Positions 25,470-36,512 of a stretch of DNA of 64,000 nt are shown one piece after another. The translations under genes were made by a program, and so were the position numbers. The stretch is taken from NCBI GenBank assembly GCA_021234155.1, contig JAJEKV010000022.1, positions 8,932,934 through 8,996,933 of the forward strand, written 5' to 3'. The stretch's first letter is position 1; each line of letters begins with the position of its first letter. The notes beneath the pieces were generated by a model. That model was not told the DNA's origin. It searched no databases and was given only the letters and a program-made list of their open reading frames with translations. The DNA comes from Isoetes taiwanensis (taxonomy: Eukaryota > Streptophyta > Lycopodiopsida > Isoetales > Isoetaceae).

Positions 25470-26820
25470 AAGCTCAATGACTCAAATCTTTCAAAAATCA
25501 AAAATACTTTGCGGAGTTATAAAGATTTATGAGGCATAAAAAAGGGAGTTGAGAGAACTCACATTCCTATGTCCAAACCCGATGCACACTCCATCTAGCA
25601 ACGAGCGCGTAAGCTCAACCCCCAACTATCATGATCGCCTCTCAAGGAAAATTGATAAACTCTGGCTGCCGTGACTTATTTATGAGGTCAAAATATCTTC
25701 GAAAGGGTGGAGCCCCCTTACTGTTATTGCCTTTAAGTATAATGCGCCATGGATTACGTAAAATCAATATGGCCACGAGCGCGGATCACTTCCTCGCCAC
25801 CCTTCATGGATCAAGTACTAGCCATAGCAGCCATGAAATGTACCTTCGCGATGGTTTTCCGCTAAGCAATCAAATTTATCTTCACTCTTAAAGATCAGCC
25901 ATGAAACCTAATTACGGGTCATGGGGTGGTTTCATTCCTCGCAGTGGTGCTCCCTTTGATTATCAAACTCTCACCTTCACTTCCAACCATTATGCTTTTC
26001 GTGGATTAGATGAAAGATACCGCTTTTCTCGCAAGTTTTCAAAGGTGACTTTTCCTTGCTTTACCATTACGGATGATCACCTCAACAAATTGGAGCTAAT
26101 TCTTCAAAAATGTGATGAGTCGAGCATCGCTTTGAACTCGGCTACCGCAAAGTTTTCTAGCCTCAGCCATGTTGTCGGGTGAAAGAAGGTATTACCACGG
26201 ACCGGCTAAGATCACCAGGTTCTCAAGACTCGTGTGCCTACTAACATTAGAGACACGCTTTCTTGGGAAAGTCAACCACTATGCTACTTTCTTATCCCTC
26301 GACTAGCTATCATTACCGATCCTATTAATAAACTCATCAAGATGAATCTAATTTGGCCAAAACGTATGCAGCGCGGCCTTCAAAATTGAAGGGTTTTACT
26401 TACTTTGTTCCACCTCAATGGGACAAACTATTTCATGTCCATGTGAATGTTCCAACTTTAAGCTATTAGTGTTGTCTTCATAAGAATATGACTCTCAACC
26501 GACAAACCAATTTGCATATGTGAGCCGGAAACTCAACCCCTCGCTAGAAAAGAAGAATTATTCTCACACGCGAATGGGAAGCTTTGGACTCAATTTTTGC
26601 ATACAAGGGTTCTCGCTACTATTGTTGGGCAAGAAATCAAATTCGTCAGGGATCATCAAGATCCTTAACTGGATAAAACCATGCTCCATGTAGATCGCTG
26701 TTCAATCGGGTGTTGCTACTTACGTGAGTTTCGCCTCTCAAAATCATTCCAAGGTGTGAGAGTCTCCATGTGGTGCTCGATTATCTTTCACGATCCACGT
26801 TGCATAATCGCCCGCTGAGT
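25470..26820 (+). pseudogene. Ty3-gypsy reverse transcriptase and RNase H remnant
   Basis: The pre-RT word LRSYKDL is at about 25505-25530. RARKLNPQLS near 25600-25630 matches the linker that precedes the RT palm in this group. The distal RT segment, with LELILQKCDESSIALNS and then KFSSLSHVVG, is at about 26085-26180. RNase H is recognisable from SRKLNPS, KKNYSHT and EWEALDSIFAYKGSRYY at about 26520-26625, spread over two frames. The YxDD catalytic box is not readable in any frame, consistent with decay or poor consensus. Confidence 0.7.
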
Positions 26821-27600
26821 TTCGCATTAATTTTCTTTACGCTCCTTAAACTTTTTGGTCACGGCCGCATAATAATCGGGTTCCATGACTACAACATCTC
26901 TCAACATTACCACCAGGGCTCTCCGCATAAATTGGCACTCCATGCCTTCAATAATTCCTTCGGTGAAGTCCGCGACTATACCTCATTATTGCCGGACATC
27001 CTACAAGCGGGTAAGGATATAATTTTGGCGCAGATGTAATTCTTCCCCGAGGTCCCTCGCTGAGCTGCCTGCCGCTACCTAAGGGCTTTGATGGAGCCAT
27101 TTCAATGGTGATAATATGACACACGTAAAACTCGCTATCGGCTATTTCAGCCCATTTCGTCAAAGACGGCTGCTCATGCGTCAATGTGATCGCCTCGCCA
27201 TCGCGTGGAAGGCCCACGCCCATGACGCCTACCCTTAACTCCACCACACGCCCATTTAGCCTTCGCGAATGGGTATGCACTTCGCTGGGCCCATTGATCC
27301 ACCCCGTAAAACTTTCGTGCTCATACATTCTTGTTCTCATAGATTATGCCACTCAAGTGGTTGGAAGCGTGCGTTACCGTGATAACATCGCAGCCAAAGA
27401 TGGTGCGTGTGCTCTACACGACGCCATTACACGCCTGGCCGTCCCCACAAAACTTGTGAGAGTGATCTGGTGTTCATTTTGTCGGGCCAAACAATCAAGG
27501 AACTTACTTCGGACCACTTGCATATCCATCATCTAAGAGTTACACTCCATATTATCCACAAGGCAATGGTCTTGCTAAAAAAACCAACAAGACTTTGATC
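26820..27600 (+). pseudogene. Ty3-gypsy integrase remnant
   Basis: The catalytic-core start is clear: GPLIHP, then YILVLIDYATQ at about 27324-27356, and VRYRDNIAAKDGA after it. The first catalytic Asp sits in LIDYATQ. The second half continues in another frame with SDLVFILSGQTIKELTSDHL at about 27440-27520 and HKAMVLLKKPTR near 27560-27595. The latter correspond to the SDxGxxF and GxxExxNK parts of the family. At least one frameshift separates them, so no functional integrase is encoded. Confidence 0.75.
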
Positions 27601-28060
27601 CAACATTTTTAAAGAAGATTTATGACGCTTCCGTGAAAGATTAAAAGTTACCAACCGCTTATGAGCCTACAACACTACTTACAAAATTGCTACAAGTGTA
27701 ATTTTCGTGACATCGCATGGGCCAAGAGGCCTGATGCATTTTGAGTTTATCTTGCCCACTCTTAGATTTCAACTGTTACCGTGCATGATCCTCCACGCTT
27801 TACAGAGTATCGAATGCATTATAACAACTAGATGAACAAATTCAAGTAGGATGCTCTACCTCGTGGTCCTTACCGCCAACAAATGAGGAAATCCCCGCAT
27901 GACAAACTGCATCAAAACAAAAATTTTCAATGAAGGAGATTTCATTTCATGACCGAAACACAAGAATTTTCCAGTAAAGCTCAAATTTCGCTGGCTTGGC
28001 CCTTACAAAATTTATGGTCCAAACAAGTGTGTTTTAACTTTATTTCCAACTTGATGGCAC

Positions 28061-31000
28061 ACCATTATCACCTCTGATTAATGCCTGCTTTGTTTTATGC
28101 GCTACCACATCACGAAGATATAATCCATGACACGTATTACCCGTGATTAAGCAAACCGGCCTTACATTATATATCCAAAAGGATAAGATTACAAAAATGG
28201 GCATAGCCCTTAGTCGCATGGGCATCGCCCTTATTCTAAAAACAAAATCCTACTCTAATTCTCCCTCGCCCGACAAGTAAATACAGTCCTCGCAGGATCA
28301 CATACCGACTCTAAAATTGGGGCAACTTGTACCTGCAGACCACACATAATGCACAAGATGCAATTGAAGTGCGTGGGCCTAAAAAAGAACATCGCCAGAA
28401 AAAAAAAAACCAAGGATAGTCACAAGGACCTTCACCATGCCAAGGCAGAGATCAATTACACTACCCTCCCCGCAGCTCCCAATGTACCAACCAGAGGGGG
28501 ACTAGGCTAAGTATGGGCTTAAAAAAGAATGGCAGAGACAATTGAAATAGTGGAAAGACAGACTAAGCAACAGAGGGTTGACCAATGCTTAACATCGAGC
28601 AATGAAGAAGCTGGATTGTCTCCCACACGTCTTAGGAACACAAAGCAATGAAAGAAGCCTTCCAAGAAGTTGCCAAAGCCACGTGGTTGTTAGCTCTTTT
28701 ATATATGGATTACGCCATGTGCATTTTAGGGTCCAAAAACCCCTTCAGATAATTTAAAATCCTCTAAGAAAAACCCCTATGATAATGCTGTATGATTTCC
28801 AACTTTTGTCTACCCCATATATCATATATTTATATGGATATTTTTTTTTAATACCAATGATCCTTTAATATAAATACAAAACACATCTTAACATATGATA
28901 TACCCCTTTATTATCGTGTATAAATATTGCAAAACAAATTGTGGATAATAGACTAAAGTGAACTAAAGAGTTAGGGGAATGATTTGTTCAATATGAGTAT
29001 GTATGAAAAGGTTTCTGCGATCCTAAGTTAACATATAACTCAAAGACTTTTTGTAGGTAAACTATGAATCAAATATGTTCTAAAAGACCCACTTCTTCAA
29101 AGAGGCTAGAAATTAGAAGATTAAACCCATCTTGTTATATACAGAAGTTTTTTTCTCAACAACGCACTCTAATCGTGACGTGATATGGATTCAAACAAAA
29201 ATAATCTTTATTTTACTTGTATGTATACGAGGATATATGTTGGACAACAAAACCCTTTATCATCCATGCCATGGTAGATAATGACTTACATTGGTGATAC
29301 CGGGATTACATAGTCCAAGCCCTGATCATAGCGGCGTAGAATTATGTCTACATAATTGAACTGGGGTCGAGATTATCGCCAGTACCGCCAGCCAACCGGC
29401 CCATTGAAACCCTCCTCGTTTCTTCAATTTCCAGAGGTCTAGGATCCCTTCATTCTGTAATTCACTCAAACAGTTCTTCGCATGGTGTTCACCATCTCCA
29501 TCAACAAGGTAACGAGTAGTGTTTCGACTCAACCCTTGTTCCCTACCACCTTTACATGCCATGGTAGCCCAATGACTTTTGCTGACCGTCCCATATCGGG
29601 GTACATTCCAATTCCAGATTCCTATATCTCGCCACAAATCTAATAGTGGTACTTTCTGCCGCAGCGTTCGCCAACCCCTTTCATTAAAACGTCGTGACTT
29701 TGAATAGCCCTTCTTAATTATGCACAAAATTAAATCACCGCTTATGTCACATCATTATTCGTATGCCAACAGGATGCCCCATCGCACCGCCCATTCTGGT
29801 CAATCTCCACCATTGATCCTATCGCTGCTGATTTTCCGAGACTTAGCCAAAATTTGGTTTTGCTCATTCTTTCCCTACGCCGCGCTTATCCGGAAAAATT
29901 TATGGTTCGGGATTTCGCTTTAGAACTGCTTATAAAAATTCCTACCGCATTGCATCGCCAACCCCTAACGCTTCAAACTTTTTCCTCGCCTTCCCTTCCG
30001 GCCTCAAACTCTTTGCTCCAATCGATATGGCTATTTCAATTCAAATTGGCAACTCCCTAGGCCACCGCACTAATGAAACCTGATTTTTCCTATTTGTGCA
30101 CTTCTCAATAATCGAGGTATTCAGCCGCCTTTGAAGGCGCCAAAGAGAGAGGTTGCGTAGTATGCGGTTTGCTTGATTTCGCCAATCAAGAACTCCATGT
30201 TCCAACCGGCAATCTCGGGCAGCTTTTTATTCTCATTTGGTCGAATTTCGATGTCGGGTAAACCAGACGATGGTCGAGCAATACAAGATAACCCCTCAAT
30301 CGTAGTCTTTTTGGCCCAGGTGTTTCAACTGCCCGCATTAATACCTCCTTTAAATTCAGCTGCCTTGCACGATCATGATGCTACAATATATGGTCAAGTT
30401 CCATATGTGGCCATTTACATACAAGGTTACGGCACTACTAAGCGTTTTCTCATGAAGCCATTAAATTTTTGTATGCGAAATTCCCATGGGTATTCTCGCC
30501 AAGAACACCCACATCAACAAGCATTTTCTTCCATATAGCTATTGTTGCTGTTCACTCCACTAGCTTGTTGGTTGGTCCCAAATTCTGTTCCAACGCTTTC
30601 TCCATAGTCGACGCCTTCGCCAAGCTCCAGTTCTGGGTCTTGATTCTCGCTATAGAGCACATTTTAAGCCATCATTCAAAGAATGCCTTCTAGACCCCTA
30701 GTGGATTAACTAGGCACTTTTAGCCACTTCGCAAGCTTCCGGGGCCGAATACATTTGGTCATCCGACCTATCCGGTGGAACTTTAAAAAGAGACCTCTCG
30801 ACTACATACCTAGGCTCCACATTCTCAAGGACAAAGAACTTAGCTTGATGCTCTAACCTTCTCCCTTCAAAGGTCATCAATGCTTCTACCCCTCCTACAA
30901 ATTCACACATACTAAAATGTCTCACTTCCACCAGGTTTCCACATGCATCCATGCATATTGTCCAACCATCTATTTGGCTTGTGATTCCACCAATCCCCTA

Positions 31001-33397
31001 CACCATCCCACCAAGCATTATGAGTATGAATAGAATATGGCCGCTTATAGTTCAAGCCCAAGAATCTCAAGACCACCTTATGTATTAAAGATTATACGGA
31101 TTCTACTTTAAAGCTCAGAGCGCGATCTTCAAAATTTACACGCCAAACACCGATGATATGAACGCCTTCAGAGTAAACATAGTATTTTGTTGGAAAACAT
31201 GGACCGCTTCCTCCTTAAGAAATAGGAGACACATGTTACACTGAAGAACAACAAGCACGCCTCTAGGCAACAATTGCCGAAGCTCGCAATTAGCCCATGT
31301 CAAGGACAAGGCCTTTGTCGATACCCAAGCTCCCTATAATGGGTTGGGTGGAATGAATTCACCCCACAAAGATGCCACCGCATAAGGTGAAGTCCAGTGA
31401 TTGCTTGAGGGCGCTTAGTTGTGGTACAAACATGTACTCGAGATTGTTTGAGATTAATCATCTAACCCTTGCAGAAAATGTTTGCAGGTAAGTTTCATTG
31501 TCGTGGTATTAAACTTTAGATGGATATTTCATGATTATTATAGCGTCAGTTAGTTCCCTCAAATTGCCTCCCATTTAGTCCATTCTGATTCACAACTAGC
31601 CAAAGGGAACTGGAATCAAAATTACCAAAGTGGTTTCGACAAGAATTCGACCACAAATTGTTTGGCAAGATGGTAACCGGAGTAACAAAGGGGAACTACA
31701 AATGGCTCCAAGACTCCTCGAGTTCACAGATCGGTTCTCAAAGTCAGAGACTAATCTCTGCTCTCGCTTTCTTGAGGTCGGAATTTACAATGAAAGCCGG
31801 GATCAACAACAATCGCTGGAAGAAATAAAGACTTAGGCAATTTTGTATTTTGCATTTAGTCGGATTTTACAAAGGAATTCCAATTTTGGAGCTCTGGGCT
31901 TTATCATCATCTCTCGATTTCAAAAAGTTAATTGTTTTATTTGAATTAAAACAAACAAACGTCCCCACCTTTTAATCTCAATGCTTCCGCTTTAGAACCG
32001 CTTGATCACCGCTTGTTTGTTTCCCCAACTCCCTCCTCAAATTTGGTTTCAAACATCCCGTGATTTCGCTTCATTTGCAAGGTCGCTTTTCCTTATAGTT
32101 TGGTCGACATAGATCCCAAATTGCAATTCCATCCTATTGCCTGCATCCTAAGGCCCGCTTAGGCATCTTCCTAATCAAGTCAGATGTGGCCGGATTTAGC
32201 ATGGCATCCTCTTTAGCTACGTAACGAGCTTTCCCTATTTTTATGGTGCTTCACTTTAGGAGTTGAATATCTTAAGGCTTCAAATAACCTTTAGCTAATG
32301 TATTTTTATAGTTTTAAATGTCATACTCTAAGAAACAAGACCATGTGGATCGCTTACACATATCCGTTCCACTTTTGATTCTTCCAATATAATCTTGCCA
32401 GTCCGCATGTGCCTCCCGAAGATAAACATTTCGTGGGACCAAAGAACACTCTGCCAAGACATGTTGTTCACTATTCCCCTGGAAGTCCCACCACTATCCC
32501 CAGGCCGACAATACCACTGCTCCCCTATAAGTTTATATTTTGTCATATTCAGCAGCTGGAAAAACCCACGCCCAAGATTATTCATGTTTTCCCATTTACT
32601 CCGGACAACATGCCCCATTATGGCCAACCTCTTTAAGAAAAATAATAATTCCCAACAAAGATCGCTTTCGCTCCTCCTCAGCTCTCATCCGTGATTTTGT
32701 CCGCTTTTACACCAATAGGACGACATTTCCTTCAAGACCACCGATAAACACAACCCTTTCTCTCAGCTTAGAAAGTTTTCCCCTTGCGTGCTTCTAATAT
32801 TTATCGCTTCTTCCCCTTCCTCGCTTTAATCCTATCCTCCGGCTTGCCCTTTTAAACTTAGAAACTCTTATAGCTTCTTCCAAGCTAGGATATGTCACAC
32901 CCTCGTGACTAACAGAGTCACTGTGTTTCAACCTAATAATAAACTTATTGGCCAATTTCTTTGTAATCTTGAAGCCACGCAATGGCCCCCCGCCTTACCA
33001 AAATCTTGTGCAAAACAAAGAAAGTGAATAATATCATACCGATAACAACTCCTATAAACCAACCCCGCCGCCACTAATTATTTCGATCCTTGCCGCTTTG
33101 CAAAACTAAAAAATATGTCACAAAATACCAACCAACCAACCAACCGTAGGAGAAAAATCTAGCCCTAGATGAACACTAGATGAATAACGGACAATGGCTT
33201 GCCTTCCAAAAAAGATCCATAAATAACAACTTTTCCCAACATATGGTTTGCAAACCATTGCAAACAGCGCTTTGCCCTCAAGGCTAAGATCGTGCTTTGT
33301 CCCTCAAGGCCAAGATTGTGCCTTTAGGGCTGGGTCTACATGCACCTTCACGATTTCACTCATCACGTGTGTAAAGGGCTCACCATTTTACTGCTCC
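28061..33397. other. No confident gene; scattered unassigned frames
   Basis: I found no supportable gene. Frames that look more protein-like than average but that I cannot assign are: 29326-29727 minus (133 codons, Trp-rich), 30173-30538 plus (121 codons), 30710-30952 minus (80 codons, including HFSMCEFVGGVEALMTFEG), 32328-32627 minus and 32794-32982 minus (Lys/Arg-rich). The 30710-30952 frame resembles element-derived protein in composition only. The remainder is AT-rich and structureless to my reading. Confidence 0.35.
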
Positions 33398-33695
33398 ACC
33401 ATCGCCAATTTACATTGGGCAAAACAAAGCCCCCTTTGGCAATAGTTGCATGTGAACCAGCCCTAGATTCACATACACCATCGCGGACTTCACTTTCATA
33501 TAAAATGCCATGCCTTTTATGCCCACCTCCCCCGACCATCACCAATTTGCAAAGGGTATAACAGGGCCCCTCTCCCACCACAGCATGTAAATACACTCTT
33601 AGGCTGACATGCAACATCGCAGCCATCACCATCGCGGCCACCATCACCGACCATCACAAATTTGCACACGGTATAACAGGCCCTTTTCCCGCAAC
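33398..33695. repeat. Three degenerate direct repeats spaced 115-136 bp
   Basis: Units begin at 33398, 33534 and 33649, each with ccatc(g/a)c(c/a)aattt. Each is followed by a run resembling gggtataacaggccc (gggcaaaacaaagcccc in the first). The spacing is 136 and then 115 bp, and similarity is clear only over about 45 bp per unit. Confidence 0.55.
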
Positions 33696-35034
33696 TGTCC
33701 CATGTTTATTAAGATCAAGAAAACCCGACGAGTTTGTAGAAATGCACTCTATTTTCATATTGAATGATGCGGTCATTACCTGGGTAACGGCTGGTTCGGT
33801 ATGAATGCCCGCTCGCATCATTGACATTGACCGTGTCACGTGCAAAAGGCACATATCTCTTTGTTCACATTCCCAATAAATCGTCCATCAAAGTATGATC
33901 AGAAGACGATACATTTGATTGCATTATGGAAGAATATTGGTGGAAACACACTAGGACTTCCCTTTTTTGCTACTTCACATGACTGGAGGCCTGCACAGTC
34001 TAATTTAAGGTCCTTTGCTGAATCTAGCTATTTAGTTCCTGTGGTCAGGATAAAGGGATACTCATAAGGTAGCTATGGTATATGTGTGTGGATATTTGCC
34101 TGGGGCCATGTTCTCCAGGCACTGGTGTACAGAAGCTATGTCCAGAATTGTGGAAAACATTTCCACCAGCAAACCGACCTTTTGGTATCAATGCAGCTCT
34201 TTTCAATGTGATTTCCAAAGCCTTTGAAAGATGATTCAGCTTCTATTATTCCGCTTATTAGCCTTCCTAGTGCTAGTGTCGATTCGTAGCCTTGCTTACC
34301 TACCTCTAAGCAGATATGAAGAGCATAAGGAAGAGAATGACAAAATACAATGGTATTTTTCATTTGGGTTTTCTTTCAAAAATCTACATGAACTGGGGCA
34401 GCTTACAAATAAGATGGTTGCAGCAGGTATGTTGCTTATACTTGTTTCTCCGCTGAGTGTTGTGTATTATACCTATTTACAGAACACAGAGTCAAAAGAG
34501 AACAGCAAGGTGTTGCCAGTGCCACCAAAGCAGATGAATGATATAGAAGTTTGAAGCATGGCCAAACTAGGTGAAGATCATATCCTAGTAGTGCAGTGGC
34601 AACTTTGGAAATGTGGTTGATCAATCTGGCAACAGGCATTGCAGCTGGACAGCACTAGCAGCCACAGACAATGTAGGGAGACTCGGTGCCTCCTTAGTAG
34701 ACTACCACACTCACAAAGTTTTGGGGTCTAACAACAATTCAGACCTGCACTTGATCAAGCAATTGAGGAAAGTTTTGCCATGCTTACTGCCATACCATCT
34801 GCCTCTAATAAGGTAAGGTCCAAGTTGCTGGAGCAGGTCCTTGTTGTCAAACATGGTGAAGTGAATAATGTGATATATCTATCGATTAGCAAAAATCAGC
34901 GGAACCAACATTACCACAAGCCACAAAATGAACGAGTAGATCTCCATAACCCATTGCACTAGATAGTTTTCTATTTTGGTGATCAATGCCAGAAACAACT
35001 ACAAAAGCAATAAACCAGTGGTTACCAGCAAATT
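33696..35034 (+). other. Unassigned stretch with a hydrophobic 107-codon frame
   Basis: The plus strand has a frame at 33840-34067 containing GLPFFATSHDWRPAQSN, and another at 34231-34554 (107 codons). The second has two hydrophobic segments at about residues 3-20 and 63-81, an acidic/basic loop between them and a polar tail. They could be exons of one small membrane protein convergent with the prmC-like gene, but I recognise no family and no clear splice pair. Confidence 0.25.
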
Positions 35035-36218
35035 TCAGCAACGCAATGCAGTCACAAATCTTGGAATCTCCGAAAAATCCTTCACAACATTCACATTGTG
35101 AAAACATGGCCCTTGAATTTTGCAGAGGTAATCTGCAATAGCATATGCTTGATTGCCACCATTTGTCTACAAACAAACAAGTGTTTATTGTTAAAGCAAC
35201 CAAGCATTTAAGCAACTGATAGAATAAGGGGACAAACGTTTCAGACCTCTAATGCAAGAAAACCACCCGAGCAAAGTGCCAAAGCAGAGTTGTCACAGAT
35301 ATGGATCAAACAATCAGTTCCTGCAGGACCTCCATCAAGTGCGTGCACAGGCTCATGCCTTCCTACTTCTGCTTGCAGCCCAGATATGTCACCAGAAGGT
35401 ATATAAGGTGGATTACTGAGCAAGCCAGACAATTGACCTTTCAAATGTTGAATAGGAGCAAACCAAGATCCTTTCAAGACCTTCACTTTCTCCTGCATAT
35501 GGCAAATCAGCCGATGAATGTTGTGACGTCAGTAGAGCCAACAACACACCTGAAGATGGTAACGCTCGATATTGAAGCAGGCTACTGCAGTGGCAATAGC
35601 GCTGTCATCGACCGCCAAAACAGAGCCTTGCTCCTCTAATAAATGAGCAATACCTAATGCAATGGCTCCACTTCCAGTTCCGAGGTCAGCCCAAATCCCC
35701 TTTCTCAAGGACTCATTTGAAGCCATGGCTTCACTAGCCAAATCTATCATCTGCTCTGTTTCTGGCCTAGGTATTAGAACCCCTTTCTCGACACTTAGAA
35801 CCAAGTCCCTCCAATGTGCACAGCCTACCACATATTGAAATGGCCGCCGCTCCTCAACCCTTTCTTTTCCAACCCTTTTCCAAATCTTCTATACTTGCTC
35901 TCAGTCGGACAAGCCAATCATGCCCTGGATCTGACCTCTGAAAAATGCTTGTATTGAATTTTTGCACTCACCCGAATAGTCGATTTCTGCTACAGCATCT
36001 TCAAGGTACCAATCAATTTCTCGAAGAAGCTCGTCGGATTGAGGACCATTGTCTAGATTTTTGTACTTGGAACCGATGTTTAGAGCTTGCTGCCTCGCCC
36101 AATTTCTCCACTCGATTAACCGAGGAAGTTGCACAGTGTGTATAGGAGGTTTCTCAAAAAGAGGAAGATTACTGGAAGAGTGGGCAGGTCGGAGAATGGA
36201 TAAGAGCCTCAGGGCCAT
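35035..36218 (-). CDS. prmC: PrmC/HemK-like release-factor glutamine methyltransferase, organellar type
   Basis: Four minus-strand exons are supported: 36218-35972, 35930-35550, 35492-35247 and 35166-35035 (stop TGA at 35035-35037). The introns are 41, 57 and 80 nt with GT-AG ends. Family signatures are IPRPETEQMIDL, the SAM-binding motif DLGTGSGAIALGIA (35667-35687 and on), the catalytic NPPY at 35403-35414, and the ETNGG that completes across the third intron. The family methylates the Gln of the GGQ motif of class I release factors. The N-terminus (MALRLLSILRPAHSSS) is basic and Ser-rich, compatible with organelle import; that is inference. The exons total 1006 nt. One extra base in the AAAAGAAAGGG run near 35857-35868 breaks the frame, and without it the model is 334 residues and fully open. 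So it is either a young pseudogene or, more likely, an intact gene with a homopolymer error. Confidence 0.85.
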
Positions 36219-36423
36219 GGTTTAGGTTTTGTGAAATCCATTGCAGTGCATACAAATACAAATCCAACCACGAGTATTTTGGTCTGGCCAGTATCCCCAT
36301 TGAAAATTTCCTACTGTTTCCCAACATCATCCTTTGAACTAGCAGAAGGGCAGGGTTGAGGTATTGGAAAAATTATAAAATATTAATGTGTGCTAGTATG
36401 TTCACAGATATCAGCTGAGACCT

Positions 36424-36512
36424 ACAATGGCAAGCCTAGTCCAATGGAAAGCCTAGTCTAATATTCTACAAATGGCAAGCCTAGTCCAATGGAAAGCCTA
36501 GTCTAATATTCT
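36424..36512. repeat. Tandem duplication, 44/45-bp units
   Basis: Two almost identical units (36424-36467 and 36468-36512) each contain two copies of a shorter aagcctagtc word. They differ by one inserted base, so the duplication is young. It lies about 200 bp upstream of the prmC-like start. Confidence 0.85.

Larger units (their letters stand above)
24671..28060 (+). mobile_element. Decayed Ty3-gypsy retrotransposon, pol region
   Basis: On the plus strand the domains appear in the order protease, reverse transcriptase, RNase H, integrase, which is diagnostic for Ty3-gypsy as opposed to copia. A protease-like DGGSAINL is at 24683. The RT start (RARKLNPQLS) is near 25600 and its C-terminal part (ILQKCDESSIALNS) near 26105-26150. 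RNase H follows near 26510-26640, a DYLSR word at about 26776 and the integrase core at 27240-27590. A post-integrase HDRNTR/KLKF segment lies near 27945-27990. Frames change every 50-150 codons and stops are frequent. I could not identify LTRs, so the full extent is unknown; gag probably lies upstream of 24671. Confidence 0.8.

Noticed and set aside
27186-27536. 116-codon plus-strand frame as a cellular gene
   Set aside because: It is the integrase core of the decayed Ty3-gypsy element.
33398-33695. CRISPR-like or satellite array
   Set aside because: There are only three degenerate units with unequal spacing and no sequence conservation outside about 45 bp, in a eukaryotic context.
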